NCBI GenBank assembly: GCA_016927535.1
Contig: JAFGMM010000140.1
Location: forward strand, 1 to 35,423
Length of the DNA: 35,423 bases
Direction: 5' to 3'
From: Anaerolineae bacterium
Lineage (GTDB): Bacteria > Chloroflexota > Anaerolineae > Aggregatilineales > JAFGMM01
Positions 15,811 to 24,939 of this stretch are shown here, one piece after another; position 1 is the first letter of the stretch, and each line of letters opens with the position of its first letter. The notes under the pieces are model-generated. The model did not search any database, had not been told where the DNA came from, and saw only the letters and a list, made by a program, of their open reading frames with translations. Made by a program: the position numbers and the translations under genes.

Positions 15811-16556
15811 TGCGGCTCCGGCCCCACCACGACCATGTTATCGAATCCCACCACCACGCCCGGCGTGCCGAAGCTCAGCGCGCCGACGCCCACGCGCCCG
15901 TAAGGGAACGTCTCATCGACCAGCGCGTCGCTCAACTCGCCGCCCGCGCAGTTGAACGCCACGACGTTTTCGCCCAGGCACAAATCATCCACGCGCGCGC
16001 CGTTGATATAAAACGTAAACCGGCTGCCCCGGCCCACCACCCGGATCACGTTCGTTTCGCCCGTGCCCGGTTTGATGTGCGCGGAGGCGCGCCAGTCTGC
16101 CGTAAGCGTTTCGGCTTCGCCGTCCTTGACGCGCGTCACCTTGTAATAGCCGTCGCCGCTGATGAGCAGGTGATAATGATTGTCCGGGTCGCGGTGCCGG
16201 AAGATCACCCCGAAGCCGTTGTCATCCGGGCCGGCAAGTTGCATCGCCTCGACCGTCAGGTCGAAGTCGCCGAAGATGCGGTCCAGCCAGCTAAACGAGC
16301 CGTTGTTCGCCACGTCGATGCTGACCTTCAGCATCCCGTCCTCGACCTGCGCCGCGCGCCGCCCCTCGTACAAATCCCATTCGTCGTTAAAGTCGTCGAA
16401 GGTCGTCGCGTAGAGCAGTTCGCCCGGCTGCGGGGCCGGCGGGGCGATCCCGCCCGGCGCGGTGAGCCGGATGAGCAGCAGCAGCGCCGCCAGGGTCACC
16501 GCCAGAGCGCCGTTAATCACCAACAAACGCGGAGGGTTCCATCGCACGCTCGTCAC
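15807..16556 (-). CDS. Membrane-anchored LamG/concanavalin-like domain protein
   Basis: The protein is about 249 residues with one N-terminal membrane helix (about 10-32) and an extracytoplasmic beta-sandwich: YATTFDDFNDEWDLYEGR, then GFGVIFRHRDPDNHYHLLISGDGYYKV, RFTFYINGARVDDL and VGVGALSFGTPGVVVGFDNMVV. That is the pattern of LamG-like / 3-keto-disaccharide hydrolase (DUF1080) sandwiches, with no evident catalytic residues. The receptor kinase just upstream has the same type of sandwich in its C-terminal regions, which suggests a common extracellular theme. GTG at 16556 is used; GTG at 16547 and a TTG at 16601 are alternatives without better ribosome sites. The 107-base spacer upstream has an inverted repeat CGCGAAT/ATTCGCG (about 16605-16626). 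Confidence 0.7.
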   Translation of the reverse strand: MTSVRWNPPRLLVINGALAVTLAALLLLIRLTAPGGIAPPAPQPGELLYATTFDDFNDEWDLYEGRRAAQVEDGMLKVSIDVANNGSFSWLDRIFGDFDLTVEAMQLAGPDDNGFGVIFRHRDPDNHYHLLISGDGYYKVTRVKDGEAETLTADWRASAHIKPGTGETNVIRVVGRGSRFTFYINGARVDDLCLGENVVAFNCAGGELSDALVDETFPYGRVGVGALSFGTPGVVVGFDNMVVVGPEPQ

Positions 16557-16663
16557 ACCTTTCGCATAAGCGCACAAAAAACAAACCACGAATAACACCA
16601 ATCGCGCGAATAATCAAGAATTCGCGTGGGGTATTCGCGGTCTGGTTTGGCGGCCGGCGGCGC

Positions 16664-19600
16664 TTAAGGCGCCAGCTTCCACACGGCGAAGTCGTCGAAG
16701 GCGAACGCCTGCCCCGGCGCAACCCACAGCGTGAAGACCGCCGACCCGATATCCACGTCTGGGGCCTTCATGACCGGCTCGCCATCGACATACACCCTCA
16801 AGACGCCCTCGGTCGCTGCGATGGTCAGCTTCACCGGCTTACCCGCAAGCGCCGCCGCCGGGATATCCCCCTCGGCCAGCGTCGTCCGGGCGTCATCGCC
16901 CTCCAGTTGAACCAGAGCCAGGCGCGGCGGCTCGCCGCCGATGAACTGCACCAGGTAGCGCATCTCGCCGGGTTCGTTGGGCCGCGAGACCGTATTCAAC
17001 GAGACCAGCGCTTGCGGCAGCGCCCAATCCACCTGGCGCGGCTCTACCTGGACCTGCCAGACGAACGCATCCGGGCGCTCCAGGTAGGGCGCAATCGCCA
17101 ACGCCGGGTTACGCGCCCCGGCGCGCAGGATGTACCCGCCGTCGCGGATAAGCGCCGCCGACAGCCCCTCCAGGCGGCCCTGTGACCAGCCGCCGCCCGC
17201 GTCGTGGAAGTCGTCGCTGTAGTCGGGCGGGCGTCCGGCGATCCATTCGAGCGGATCGGCAGCCGCGCCGCCTTTATCCTCGCCTCCGGGCAGCGCCGGC
17301 ATCTTACCCCAGCGCGGCCAGTGCCACTTCAGCCAAGCGCTGAAATCCGGGATACTTTCTCTTTCTGCCGGGACCGATCCACTGCCATCGAGCGGGAAGG
17401 TCCAGAATACCTCCGTGCCTAACGTTTCGTCGTATACTGCTGCTACGGGCTGCTCGCCGCCGGGGGGCCAGGCCAGGTCGTTGAAATAGACGCGCGTCTT
17501 GCGCGTCTCCTCGTAGACCGTCACGGCGCTTCCATCCGCCGCATCGAAGATGAACGCTTTCACGACCTGCTTGAGGTCATCGCCTTCGCCCTGCGCGTCT
17601 TCGATCACGGCAGCCAGACGCCCCGCCGGCCCCCATGCCAGCGCCGCCACACACGCGGCGCTCTCCGCCTCCGGCGCCCACAGCCGGCGATAGCCCGTAC
17701 CGTCATTGTCGTCGGGCGGCACCAGCGCCAGCGCGCAGTCATCGACGAACGCAATCCACTTGCCGTCCGGCGACCACTCAGGCCGCCCGGCAGAGCCTGT
17801 ATCGGCATGCGCCAGCGGGCGCGGCTCGCCCAGGCAGTCCGGGCGCTCGTAGCACTTTACATCGACAATCCAAAGCTTAGAGATATAGTCGGGCGGCCCG
17901 CCGGCGCCCTCAAGCACGATCTGCCTCCCGTCCGGCGACCAGGCCGGGCTGCCGGCGTTGAAGTCGAGCGGCTCAAGCTGCAACAAAGGCCGGTGCGGAA
18001 CCTCAAAGCAAAGCGTGTTTCGGTCCGGTTGATCCTCCAGGCTGCAATCCCACACGTCAACATCCGGCGGGGGTCCCGGCGGCATCCCTATCGTCCAGAC
18101 CTGGAAATCGTCCAGCGCCACGCCCAGCGCCTCCACGCCAAACGAGATCAAGCCGTTGCCCGCTTTGACGCCCTCGACATAGAACACCGGGCGCTCATCG
18201 GCGTAAACCCCGAACCGGCCTTCAACGAGCGCCATGCTCAACTCGAACGGGCGCGGCGGCAGCAAATCGACCGGGCCGGCCAGAATTGTCTCGTACTCGC
18301 CGTCTCCGAAGAAGCGATGCAGGTCGGCGGTTGGGTAGCCATCCCGCGTCAGAGTCAGCGCGAAGGTATTGACGCCATCTTCGCCCGGAAAGCGCACCCG
18401 AAAGACAGACCAATCGCCGACCCGCGCCCAATCCACATCGACCTTGACGCGGAGCACGAAGTCACCCACGGCCAGGTAGCGGTAGGTCGCGTCGGCGCCC
18501 TCGCCGCAGATACCCAATTGGCCGGGCGCGTCGCACATGCCGCCTTCGATCTCCCAAGCGTCGGTGACCGAGTCGAACCCGTCCGCCGCATCCGGCGCCC
18601 GGCGCTCGACCTTCTCGCGCATCTGCGCACCGAACGCCTGCGCCGCCTCCCGGTCAAACGCCAGGTGTTCCGGCGCGGCCAGGTTCCATAACTGCACGCC
18701 GTCTATCAGCGCCAAAGCTTCGCCGCCGGCAGACCAGACCAGCGCTCCCGGCTCCAACTCGACCGCCTCGGCTGCCAGCACGGGCATCCCCGGCTCGCCC
18801 AGCAGCGCCGCCACCCGCTGCGCCGGATCGACCACCAGCGTCACCGGCAGCCGCCCGCCTTGCAGCAGCGCCGGGTCGAGTTCAAAGCCGGCGATCTTCT
18901 CATCCCCGCGCCGCAGCGTGACGAACGAGTGCGCCGGGTCGGGCGCTTCAAAAAGCAACTCGTTCGGGCCGAAGGCAAAGCCGACCGTCCCGCCCGCCGT
19001 GCCAAACTCCACCTCGGTGCGCATCACAAAGGCGGTCATCCCCCAGCCATCACAAGACATCTTGCCGCCCGGCGGCAGTTCCACGCGGCCATCGACGAGC
19101 GCCGCGCCGCCCTCCAGCCGCCAGAAGCCGGGACCTTGCTCGAAGCTCTCGGCGTAGGCCGGCGGCTGCCCGGCGACCTCGGCCAACACGTCACTCGCAA
19201 AGGCCGCCGCGCTGCGCAGCGCCGTCTCCGGGTGAACCCGGAACGCCGGCAAGACCAGCGCCTCGAGTTCGTCAAGCAGCGCGGGGTATTCGCCCGGCAC
19301 GAGCGCCGACAGGACCCACGCGACATTCCCCTGCGCGCCGGCCCACACGCGCGCGGCGAATTGCTGCTCGCCCTGATCCAACCGCAAATCGAGGCGGATT
19401 GGATCGCTCTCGTAGTCGCTCGCCAGGATCGTATATCCGTCGAAGGCGCTGTAAAGCTGCTCCAGGCCGTCGGAGGTGCGGGCCGCCAACTCATCGCGCG
19501 AAAGAGGCGTGTCGAGCGGGAAGACATCCACACTGACCGCCGCATCTGGGTCCCAGTTCGACCAAATAACCCGGATGCGGTCCCCGTCCATCTGCGCCTC

Positions 19601-22600
19601 GTGCGCCCAGCCGGCCGGCGGCGTGATATCGAACACGCCGGAGGGGTGCGTGTACGGCTCGCCCGGCTGAATCGTGATGGGCGGCGCTGCCACGACGCCG
19701 GTCTGCGCCGCGAAGGTCGGCAGGAGGCGCGCTTCCAGGTCGTTGAGCAGGGCAGGGTAGTCGCCCGGCGCCAGGAACGCCACCACCCAGGCCAGGTCGC
19801 CCGCGCCGCCGGCCCACCGCCGCATCAGGTACGACTCCCCGCCGCGCCACAGCCGCAGGTCACGGCGGGCCGGGTCGCTCGGCTCGTCCAGCCCGATGGT
19901 GACGTAATCGTCGAAATCGTTGTACAGTTCTAACAGCGTCTTGTCGAGATAAACCACGCGCTCGTCAGGATTAAACGGCGCATCGAGCCGGTAAAGCTCG
20001 ACCGAGACCACCGCGAGGGGGGCGTCATGCGTCCAACTCACCCGGCTGAACCCGTCGATGCGCGCCCCTTCCACCTCTTCCGAAAGCTGCCAGCCGTCCG
20101 GCGGGCGCAGCGTAAACCCACCGGATGGGTCGGTGTACGCATCCGCCAGCTCGACCGGTTCGGGCCAGACCGCCCCGGCGCCGGCGTCCTCATAGACCTT
20201 CAGACTCGGCAGCAGCAGCGCCTCCAGCGCGCGGAGCTGCGCGCGCCCTTCCGACGGTACGGCGACCGACAGGAACCATACGAGCCGGTCCCCGGCGAGG
20301 CCGTTCCACTGCCGGGCCAACTGCTTCTCGCCGTCCATCGTCCCTTCAATGTCGAGCCGGATCACCTGGCTCGTATAGTCGCTGTCGATAATGGTATAGT
20401 CTTCGTAGGGCCAGAAGCTCAGCGAATAGGCGCCGACAAAAGCGACCAACTCCTGCTGTGTGATCGGCTGCGCCATATGCATCACGCCCGCACTGATTTG
20501 TAGATCGTGCGTCGCGTTCGCCCAGGCGGCCAGGTTATAAACCGACTCGCCAGTGCCGAAGCGCTCGGTCTGGAAGACCATGTTTTGCATTTCGATCAAC
20601 TGCCAGCCGGCCGGCGGTACGATCTCAAAATCGCCGGAGGGGTGGTAATAGATCGGGCCGGGTTCAATCGTCAGGGAGGGAGCCTCGGCGGCCTCGACGT
20701 TGAAATTGAAGCCCGACAGCACCAATGCCTCCAGCGCATTGAGCATGCCGGGGTAGTCATCCGGCGTCATGATCGACAGCACCCAGGCAGTATGGCTCGC
20801 GCCGCCCGTCCACTGGCGCTTGATGTAATTGCGCTCGCCCTGCCACAGCCGCAGTTCGTGCCAGGCCGGGCGGTCATCGTACCCGCGCCCGACGGTGATG
20901 TAATCGTCGAACTGGTCGTAAACGTCATGCAGCCCCCGGTTAAGATAAGCGGCTGCGTCGTCCGCTTTGAAAGGCTCATCGAGCGTGAACAGGTCGAGCG
21001 TGATATCCGCGATCACATCGCCGCCGTAGCGCCACATCACCCGCTGGTCCGACGTCTCGCGCAGCCAGCCGGCCGGCGGGATCATCTCGAACCGGTCGTC
21101 GGGGTCGGTGTAGGGTTCGCCCGGCTCGACCGGCTCGGCGAACTTCACCCCCAGCCCGCCGGCGCCATCCACCTGCAACGAGGGCAGCGTCAACGCCACG
21201 AGCCGGTCGAGCAGCAGCGTGTCGTCTTCGGGCACGGCCACATTCAAATACCAGATCAGGTCGCCGTCCACGCCGGTCCAGTGCCGCCCGAAGTAATCCT
21301 TGCCGTGATGCATCGCCTTGAAAGAAAGCTCCAGCGGGTCGTTTTCGTCGTCGCGCTCCAGGATAGTCATGATATCATAAACGGCCGGCCCCTCGGCCAG
21401 CAGGTCCGTCGCGTAGGCCGGCAGGTCTTCGTGCGCCGGGAACACATTCAGCCGGCGCACATACACACTGACCATCCCGCCCGCCTCGTCGCTCGTCCAA
21501 GCAGCGCTGGCGGACAGCGAATCGTGCGTCTCGCTGCGCTCCCAGCCGGCCGGCGGATCGACGCGGAAGTAGCCGGAGGGGTGGTAGTACACCGGGTCCG
21601 CCGAGAAGGGCGCGACCGTCGGGGTGGGCGGCGGCGGCGTCACGGCGGACAGCGGGTTTTCGTCCAGACCGTCGGGTATGCCGTCGCCATCGGTGTCGGG
21701 GCTATCCGGGTCGGTGCCGGCCGCCATCTCTTCCGCGTAGCTCAACCCATCGGAGTCGCCGTCGCGCGCCGCCTCGGCCTCGCCGGTGAGCGTGGCGACG
21801 AGATTTTGGAAAGCGGCGGCGGTCTGCGAAGCGAAAATACGGTTAACCGCCTCCCAAGTGCCGGTCGCATTCGAGTCGGGCGTTTGCGTCGGCGGCGGCG
21901 AAGGCGAGGCGGTCGGCTGCGCGCCGGTGCCTAACACCTGCGTCGAAAGCAGCGCCACCGCCGCCACCGCCACCAGCACGGCCACCAGCAGCAGCCCGAC
22001 CGCCCAGGCCGGCATACCGCCCTGCACGATCACGGTCTGCGAATCGGTGGACGGCTTCTCCATCGGCTCGGTGGGCGGCGGCGAAGGCTTGGTCGAAATC
22101 TCCTCGATCATCTGGCGTATTTCGGGCGTAATCACCGCCGAGGAGCGCGTCTCCGCCGTCAGCTCGGCGCGCTGGCGCAGTTCGGAACCGCGCGCCTCGC
22201 GCGTTTCGGCGGCAGACATGGCGCGCTCCAGGTCGGCGGCCATCTCGCTGGCGCGTTCATAGCGCTCCTCCGGGTCCTTCGCTAAGGCGTGCAGCACCAC
22301 GCGCTCGACGTCCACCGGGATATCCGGGTTAAACTCGCGCGGCATGGGGAGCGGGTCGTGCAGGTGCTTGAGGATGACCGCGACCGGCGTATCGGCCTGG
22401 AAGGGCACCCGCCCGGCGAGCATTTCGTACAAGGTGATGCCCAGCGAATAAATATCGGCGCGCGTGCTCACCTGCCCGCCCATCGACTGCTCCGGCGCCA
22501 TGTAGGCCGGCGTCCCTACCGTGCCGCCGGTCGCCGTGAAGCTGACGTTGCCTTCTAGAATTTTGGCAATGCCGAAGTCGGTGAGAAAAGCATTGCCTTC

Positions 22601-23032
22601 CCGGTCTACCAGGATATTGGCCGGCTTGATATCGCGGTGAACGACGCCCTGCCGGTGCGCGTAGTCCAGCCCGCCGGTGACCTGGTTCATCACGCGGACG
22701 ATATCGGCAAAGGGCAGCGGGCCTTTCTCCAGGATTTCCTTCAATGACCCGGCCTGCAAATAGCGCATCACCAGGTAAGTGATGCCGGCCTGCTCGCCGA
22801 AATCATAGACCGGGATGATGTTGGGATGTTCGAGCCGGGCAATGGTGCGCGCTTCTTGCTGGAAGCGCCCCAGGAATTGGGGATCGTTGGCATACTGCGC
22901 CGGCAAAACCTTTAGCGCCACAAAGCGGTCTACGCTGGCTTGGTACGCCTTGAAGACAGTCGCCATACCGCCTTCGCCGATCCGTTCGACGACACGATAC
23001 GCGCCGAGCTGCATGCCGACGAGATTTTGCAT
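16664..23032 (-). CDS. Giant receptor-type Ser/Thr protein kinase with five tandem PsbP/Mog1-like repeats
   Basis: The product has 2122 residues. The cytosolic kinase (about 12-270) is complete: GEGGMATV P-loop (19-26), Lys41, Glu60, HRDIKPAN (132-139, catalytic Asp134), DFG (152-154) and GTPAYMAPE (173-181). A juxtamembrane segment leads to one membrane helix (about 341-363). Outside come a Thr/Pro linker, calcium-binding thrombospondin-3-like repeats (DGDSDGLSYAEE...DTDGDGIPDG, 424-456), and five tandem units of about 140-160 residues beginning near 481, 640, 794, 965 and 1127. Each unit opens Y-x-[HD]-P-[SD]-x-x-F-x-x-x-P-P-x-G-W, as in PsbP/DUF1795 (Mog1-fold) domains. Then come two LamG-like sandwiches (about 1294-1460, 1500-1660), a PD40/WD40-like propeller with SPAWSPDGRQIVL and PEWSPDGKWIAF (about 1690-1900), and a third sandwich (about 1945-2120). 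GGGGAG lies 7 bases before the ATG. It senses an unknown external cue. Confidence 0.93.
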   Translation of the reverse strand: MQNLVGMQLGAYRVVERIGEGGMATVFKAYQASVDRFVALKVLPAQYANDPQFLGRFQQEARTIARLEHPNIIPVYDFGEQAGITYLVMRYLQAGSLKEILEKGPLPFADIVRVMNQVTGGLDYAHRQGVVHRDIKPANILVDREGNAFLTDFGIAKILEGNVSFTATGGTVGTPAYMAPEQSMGGQVSTRADIYSLGITLYEMLAGRVPFQADTPVAVILKHLHDPLPMPREFNPDIPVDVERVVLHALAKDPEERYERASEMAADLERAMSAAETREARGSELRQRAELTAETRSSAVITPEIRQMIEEISTKPSPPPTEPMEKPSTDSQTVIVQGGMPAWAVGLLLVAVLVAVAAVALLSTQVLGTGAQPTASPSPPPTQTPDSNATGTWEAVNRIFASQTAAAFQNLVATLTGEAEAARDGDSDGLSYAEEMAAGTDPDSPDTDGDGIPDGLDENPLSAVTPPPPTPTVAPFSADPVYYHPSGYFRVDPPAGWERSETHDSLSASAAWTSDEAGGMVSVYVRRLNVFPAHEDLPAYATDLLAEGPAVYDIMTILERDDENDPLELSFKAMHHGKDYFGRHWTGVDGDLIWYLNVAVPEDDTLLLDRLVALTLPSLQVDGAGGLGVKFAEPVEPGEPYTDPDDRFEMIPPAGWLRETSDQRVMWRYGGDVIADITLDLFTLDEPFKADDAAAYLNRGLHDVYDQFDDYITVGRGYDDRPAWHELRLWQGERNYIKRQWTGGASHTAWVLSIMTPDDYPGMLNALEALVLSGFNFNVEAAEAPSLTIEPGPIYYHPSGDFEIVPPAGWQLIEMQNMVFQTERFGTGESVYNLAAWANATHDLQISAGVMHMAQPITQQELVAFVGAYSLSFWPYEDYTIIDSDYTSQVIRLDIEGTMDGEKQLARQWNGLAGDRLVWFLSVAVPSEGRAQLRALEALLLPSLKVYEDAGAGAVWPEPVELADAYTDPSGGFTLRPPDGWQLSEEVEGARIDGFSRVSWTHDAPLAVVSVELYRLDAPFNPDERVVYLDKTLLELYNDFDDYVTIGLDEPSDPARRDLRLWRGGESYLMRRWAGGAGDLAWVVAFLAPGDYPALLNDLEARLLPTFAAQTGVVAAPPITIQPGEPYTHPSGVFDITPPAGWAHEAQMDGDRIRVIWSNWDPDAAVSVDVFPLDTPLSRDELAARTSDGLEQLYSAFDGYTILASDYESDPIRLDLRLDQGEQQFAARVWAGAQGNVAWVLSALVPGEYPALLDELEALVLPAFRVHPETALRSAAAFASDVLAEVAGQPPAYAESFEQGPGFWRLEGGAALVDGRVELPPGGKMSCDGWGMTAFVMRTEVEFGTAGGTVGFAFGPNELLFEAPDPAHSFVTLRRGDEKIAGFELDPALLQGGRLPVTLVVDPAQRVAALLGEPGMPVLAAEAVELEPGALVWSAGGEALALIDGVQLWNLAAPEHLAFDREAAQAFGAQMREKVERRAPDAADGFDSVTDAWEIEGGMCDAPGQLGICGEGADATYRYLAVGDFVLRVKVDVDWARVGDWSVFRVRFPGEDGVNTFALTLTRDGYPTADLHRFFGDGEYETILAGPVDLLPPRPFELSMALVEGRFGVYADERPVFYVEGVKAGNGLISFGVEALGVALDDFQVWTIGMPPGPPPDVDVWDCSLEDQPDRNTLCFEVPHRPLLQLEPLDFNAGSPAWSPDGRQIVLEGAGGPPDYISKLWIVDVKCYERPDCLGEPRPLAHADTGSAGRPEWSPDGKWIAFVDDCALALVPPDDNDGTGYRRLWAPEAESAACVAALAWGPAGRLAAVIEDAQGEGDDLKQVVKAFIFDAADGSAVTVYEETRKTRVYFNDLAWPPGGEQPVAAVYDETLGTEVFWTFPLDGSGSVPAERESIPDFSAWLKWHWPRWGKMPALPGGEDKGGAAADPLEWIAGRPPDYSDDFHDAGGGWSQGRLEGLSAALIRDGGYILRAGARNPALAIAPYLERPDAFVWQVQVEPRQVDWALPQALVSLNTVSRPNEPGEMRYLVQFIGGEPPRLALVQLEGDDARTTLAEGDIPAAALAGKPVKLTIAATEGVLRVYVDGEPVMKAPDVDIGSAVFTLWVAPGQAFAFDDFAVWKLAP

Positions 23033-23161
23033 GACGTAGCTCCCCCTCGCTGCGGCGCCGCCGCATAAGAGGCAATAGTCTTACATTACGTTGCGTGTTG
23101 ACCCCGATTATCTATGCAGCCTAGCCTAAGCGCAAGACGGGCAAATTCCGCCAGACCGCCG

Positions 23162-24136
23162 CTAGCTCTCAAGCAGCGACAGGGTAGGGCCGGCCGGCGG
23201 TACAGCGCTCACGTACTGCCAGCGCGCCAGCATCTCGCGCAGCCCGTCCACCAGGTCGAAGCGCGGCGCGAAGCCCAGGGCTGCCAGCTTATCGACGTTC
23301 ACCCGAAAGCTGAGTCGCGTCAACACATCCTGCTCGGTGCGGCGAATCGCCACCTCCGGCACGAGAAGCTGCACCGCCCCGGCCATCTCGTTCACCGAGA
23401 GATTCATCGTCGCCGCGTTGATCGTCTCGCCGTCGGCCCGCGCGTCGTCCAGGCACAGGCGCAGCACCGCCGACGCATCCCGGACGTGAATCAGCGGGCG
23501 CACCTGTTCGCCGCTGCCGTGGATGGTGAGCGGGCGGCCCACGCCGGCCAGGTATGCGAAGTGATTCGCCACGCCGTCGAAACGCATGGCGGGCGCGCTG
23601 CCGAACGCGGTGCCCAGCCGCACGATGACCGTCTGGAGACCGCGCGCGCCGCCCTGCCGGACCTCGTCCTCGCCCTTGAGTTTGGATATCGCATAAGGGC
23701 CGATGGGGTGGCAGGCGTCGTCCTCGCGGAACGGGCCGCCCGGCCCGTAGACGCTGGACGAACTGGCGTACACCAGGCGCGGCACGCCGGCGCTCAGCGC
23801 GCACGCCACCACCGAGGCGGTCCCCCAGTGGTTCACCTGCTCGGTCCATGCCGGGTGGTCGAAGCTCATCGGCGTGCGCACGATGGCGGCCAAGTGCACC
23901 ACCACATCAACTCCATGCATGGCACGCTGTAAGTTGAGCCGGTCGAGGATATCACCCTCGACAAACTCGTAATGACCTTCGGGCAGGTCCATCAATCCAA
24001 ACAGGTGATTGCGCAGCAGATTGTCGTAAATCCTGACGGTTGCGCCGGCGTAGCGCGGGTCGGCTGCCAGGTCGCGGATGAACTGCGAGCCGATATAACC
24101 TGCCCCACCTGTCACGAGAATCACTTGACCGGCCAT
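23162..24136 (-). CDS. NAD-dependent epimerase/dehydratase (UDP-glucose 4-epimerase-like)
   Basis: This 324-residue extended short-chain dehydrogenase acts on a nucleotide sugar. The Rossmann motif GGAGYIG lies at about residues 9-15, followed by VHLAAIV, the active-site SSSSVYG and the Y-x-x-x-K pair in YAISKLKGE. The C-terminal half with RPLIHVRDASAVLRLCL is typical of GalE/WbpP-like enzymes that act on UDP or GDP sugars for envelope glycans. The substrate is not resolved. The ATG at 24136 is chosen because the Rossmann fold starts at once; an upstream in-frame start at 24247 would run through the lexA promoter. The gene is divergent from lexA and the 103-base spacer holds SOS boxes that could influence both. 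Confidence 0.88.
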   Translation of the reverse strand: MAGQVILVTGGAGYIGSQFIRDLAADPRYAGATVRIYDNLLRNHLFGLMDLPEGHYEFVEGDILDRLNLQRAMHGVDVVVHLAAIVRTPMSFDHPAWTEQVNHWGTASVVACALSAGVPRLVYASSSSVYGPGGPFREDDACHPIGPYAISKLKGEDEVRQGGARGLQTVIVRLGTAFGSAPAMRFDGVANHFAYLAGVGRPLTIHGSGEQVRPLIHVRDASAVLRLCLDDARADGETINAATMNLSVNEMAGAVQLLVPEVAIRRTEQDVLTRLSFRVNVDKLAALGFAPRFDLVDGLREMLARWQYVSAVPPAGPTLSLLES

Positions 24137-24171
24137 CGTTTTAACCAACCCACTAATCCTAATATACAGAC

Positions 24172-24219
24172 TTGACTTTAGAACGGACGTTCTGTATAAT
24201 ATGAATGGAACGAACGTTC
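24172..24219 (+). promoter_or_regulatory. lexA promoter with two SOS (LexA) boxes
   Basis: TTGACT (24172-24177) and a perfect TATAAT (24195-24200) are 17 bases apart. Two perfect GAAC-N4-GTTC boxes are present: GAACGGACGTTC (24181-24192) inside the spacer, and GAACGAACGTTC (24208-24219) at the expected transcript start. A bound repressor would cover the promoter, the classic layout of lexA autoregulation. The first box also lies upstream of the divergent epimerase gene. Confidence 0.93.
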
Positions 24220-24239
24220 TGCGTATTTGGAGGTTTTGT

Positions 24240-24908
24240 ATGAGCAAGCTCAGCGCACGCCAAGAGGCGCTTTTAAAGTACCTGCGGCACTATATCCGTG
24301 AAAATCAGTATCCGCCAACCTACGAAGAAATGCAAGACGCGCTTGGCTTCAGCAGCAAGTCGCACGTCGATTACCATCTCAAGGTCCTCGCCCACAAAGG
24401 CTACATCGAGCAGGAGCCGGGCAAATCGCGCGGGATTCGCCTGACCGACAAAGGCTGGGGCGACCAGCACCCCATGCGCCCGTCCGGACAGGTGCGGCTG
24501 CCGATCTACGGTTACATCGGCGCGAGCCTGCCCACCTGGTCGGCGACCCAAAACGAGATGTCTCCCGATGAAGTCATCACCGTCACGCCCGATATCGTGC
24601 CCCGGCGCGACGACCTGTACGGGCTGCGGGTGCGCGGTGACTCGATGATCGACGCGCTGGTCAACGACGGCGATATCGTCGTGGTGTGCCCGCGCTGGAG
24701 CGGGCCGCTCCGCAACGGCACAATGGTCGCGGCCCGGCTGCTCAGCAGCGACGAAACCACGCTCAAGCACTTCTACCGGGGCGAGGGCAACACCGTCAGG
24801 CTGGTGCCGGCCAACCCGCACTACCGGGATATCATCGTCCCGTTGGACGATATCGAAATCCAGGGCTGGGTCGTGGCCGTCATCCGGCAGTACCAGGGGC
24901 AGGCTTAG
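24240..24908 (+). CDS. lexA: LexA SOS repressor with altered cleavage site
   Basis: The product is a 222-residue SOS repressor-protease. The winged-helix DNA-binding domain (about 2-70) reads SARQEALLKYLRHYI ... PPTYEEMQDALGFSSKSHV, then the S24 peptidase domain. The catalytic Ser135 (RGDSM) and Lys176 (TTLKHFY) are present. The self-cleavage loop aligns as LPIYGYIGASLP against the usual LPLxGRVAAGxP, so the scissile pair is Ala95-Ser96 rather than Ala-Gly. The ATG at 24240 has GGAGG (24229-24233) 6 bases upstream; a longer frame from 24201 would begin inside the promoter and operator. Autoregulated by two boxes in its promoter. The next gene follows after 31 bases and is probably cotranscribed. 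Confidence 0.95.
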   Translation: MSKLSARQEALLKYLRHYIRENQYPPTYEEMQDALGFSSKSHVDYHLKVLAHKGYIEQEPGKSRGIRLTDKGWGDQHPMRPSGQVRLPIYGYIGASLPTWSATQNEMSPDEVITVTPDIVPRRDDLYGLRVRGDSMIDALVNDGDIVVVCPRWSGPLRNGTMVAARLLSSDETTLKHFYRGEGNTVRLVPANPHYRDIIVPLDDIEIQGWVVAVIRQYQGQA

Positions 24909-24939
24909 CTGCCGTCTCTTTGTTTGTCGAGGATTGCGT

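Noticed and set aside
13453-15903. 816-codon plus-strand open frame opposite mtaB and the URO-D gene
   Set aside because: It spans two recognisable minus-strand genes and their spacer and its product is Arg/His/Gln-rich without motifs, a shadow of GC-rich codons.
20507-21934. 475-codon plus-strand frame within the kinase gene
   Set aside because: Shadow of the repeated sensor units; no domain signature.
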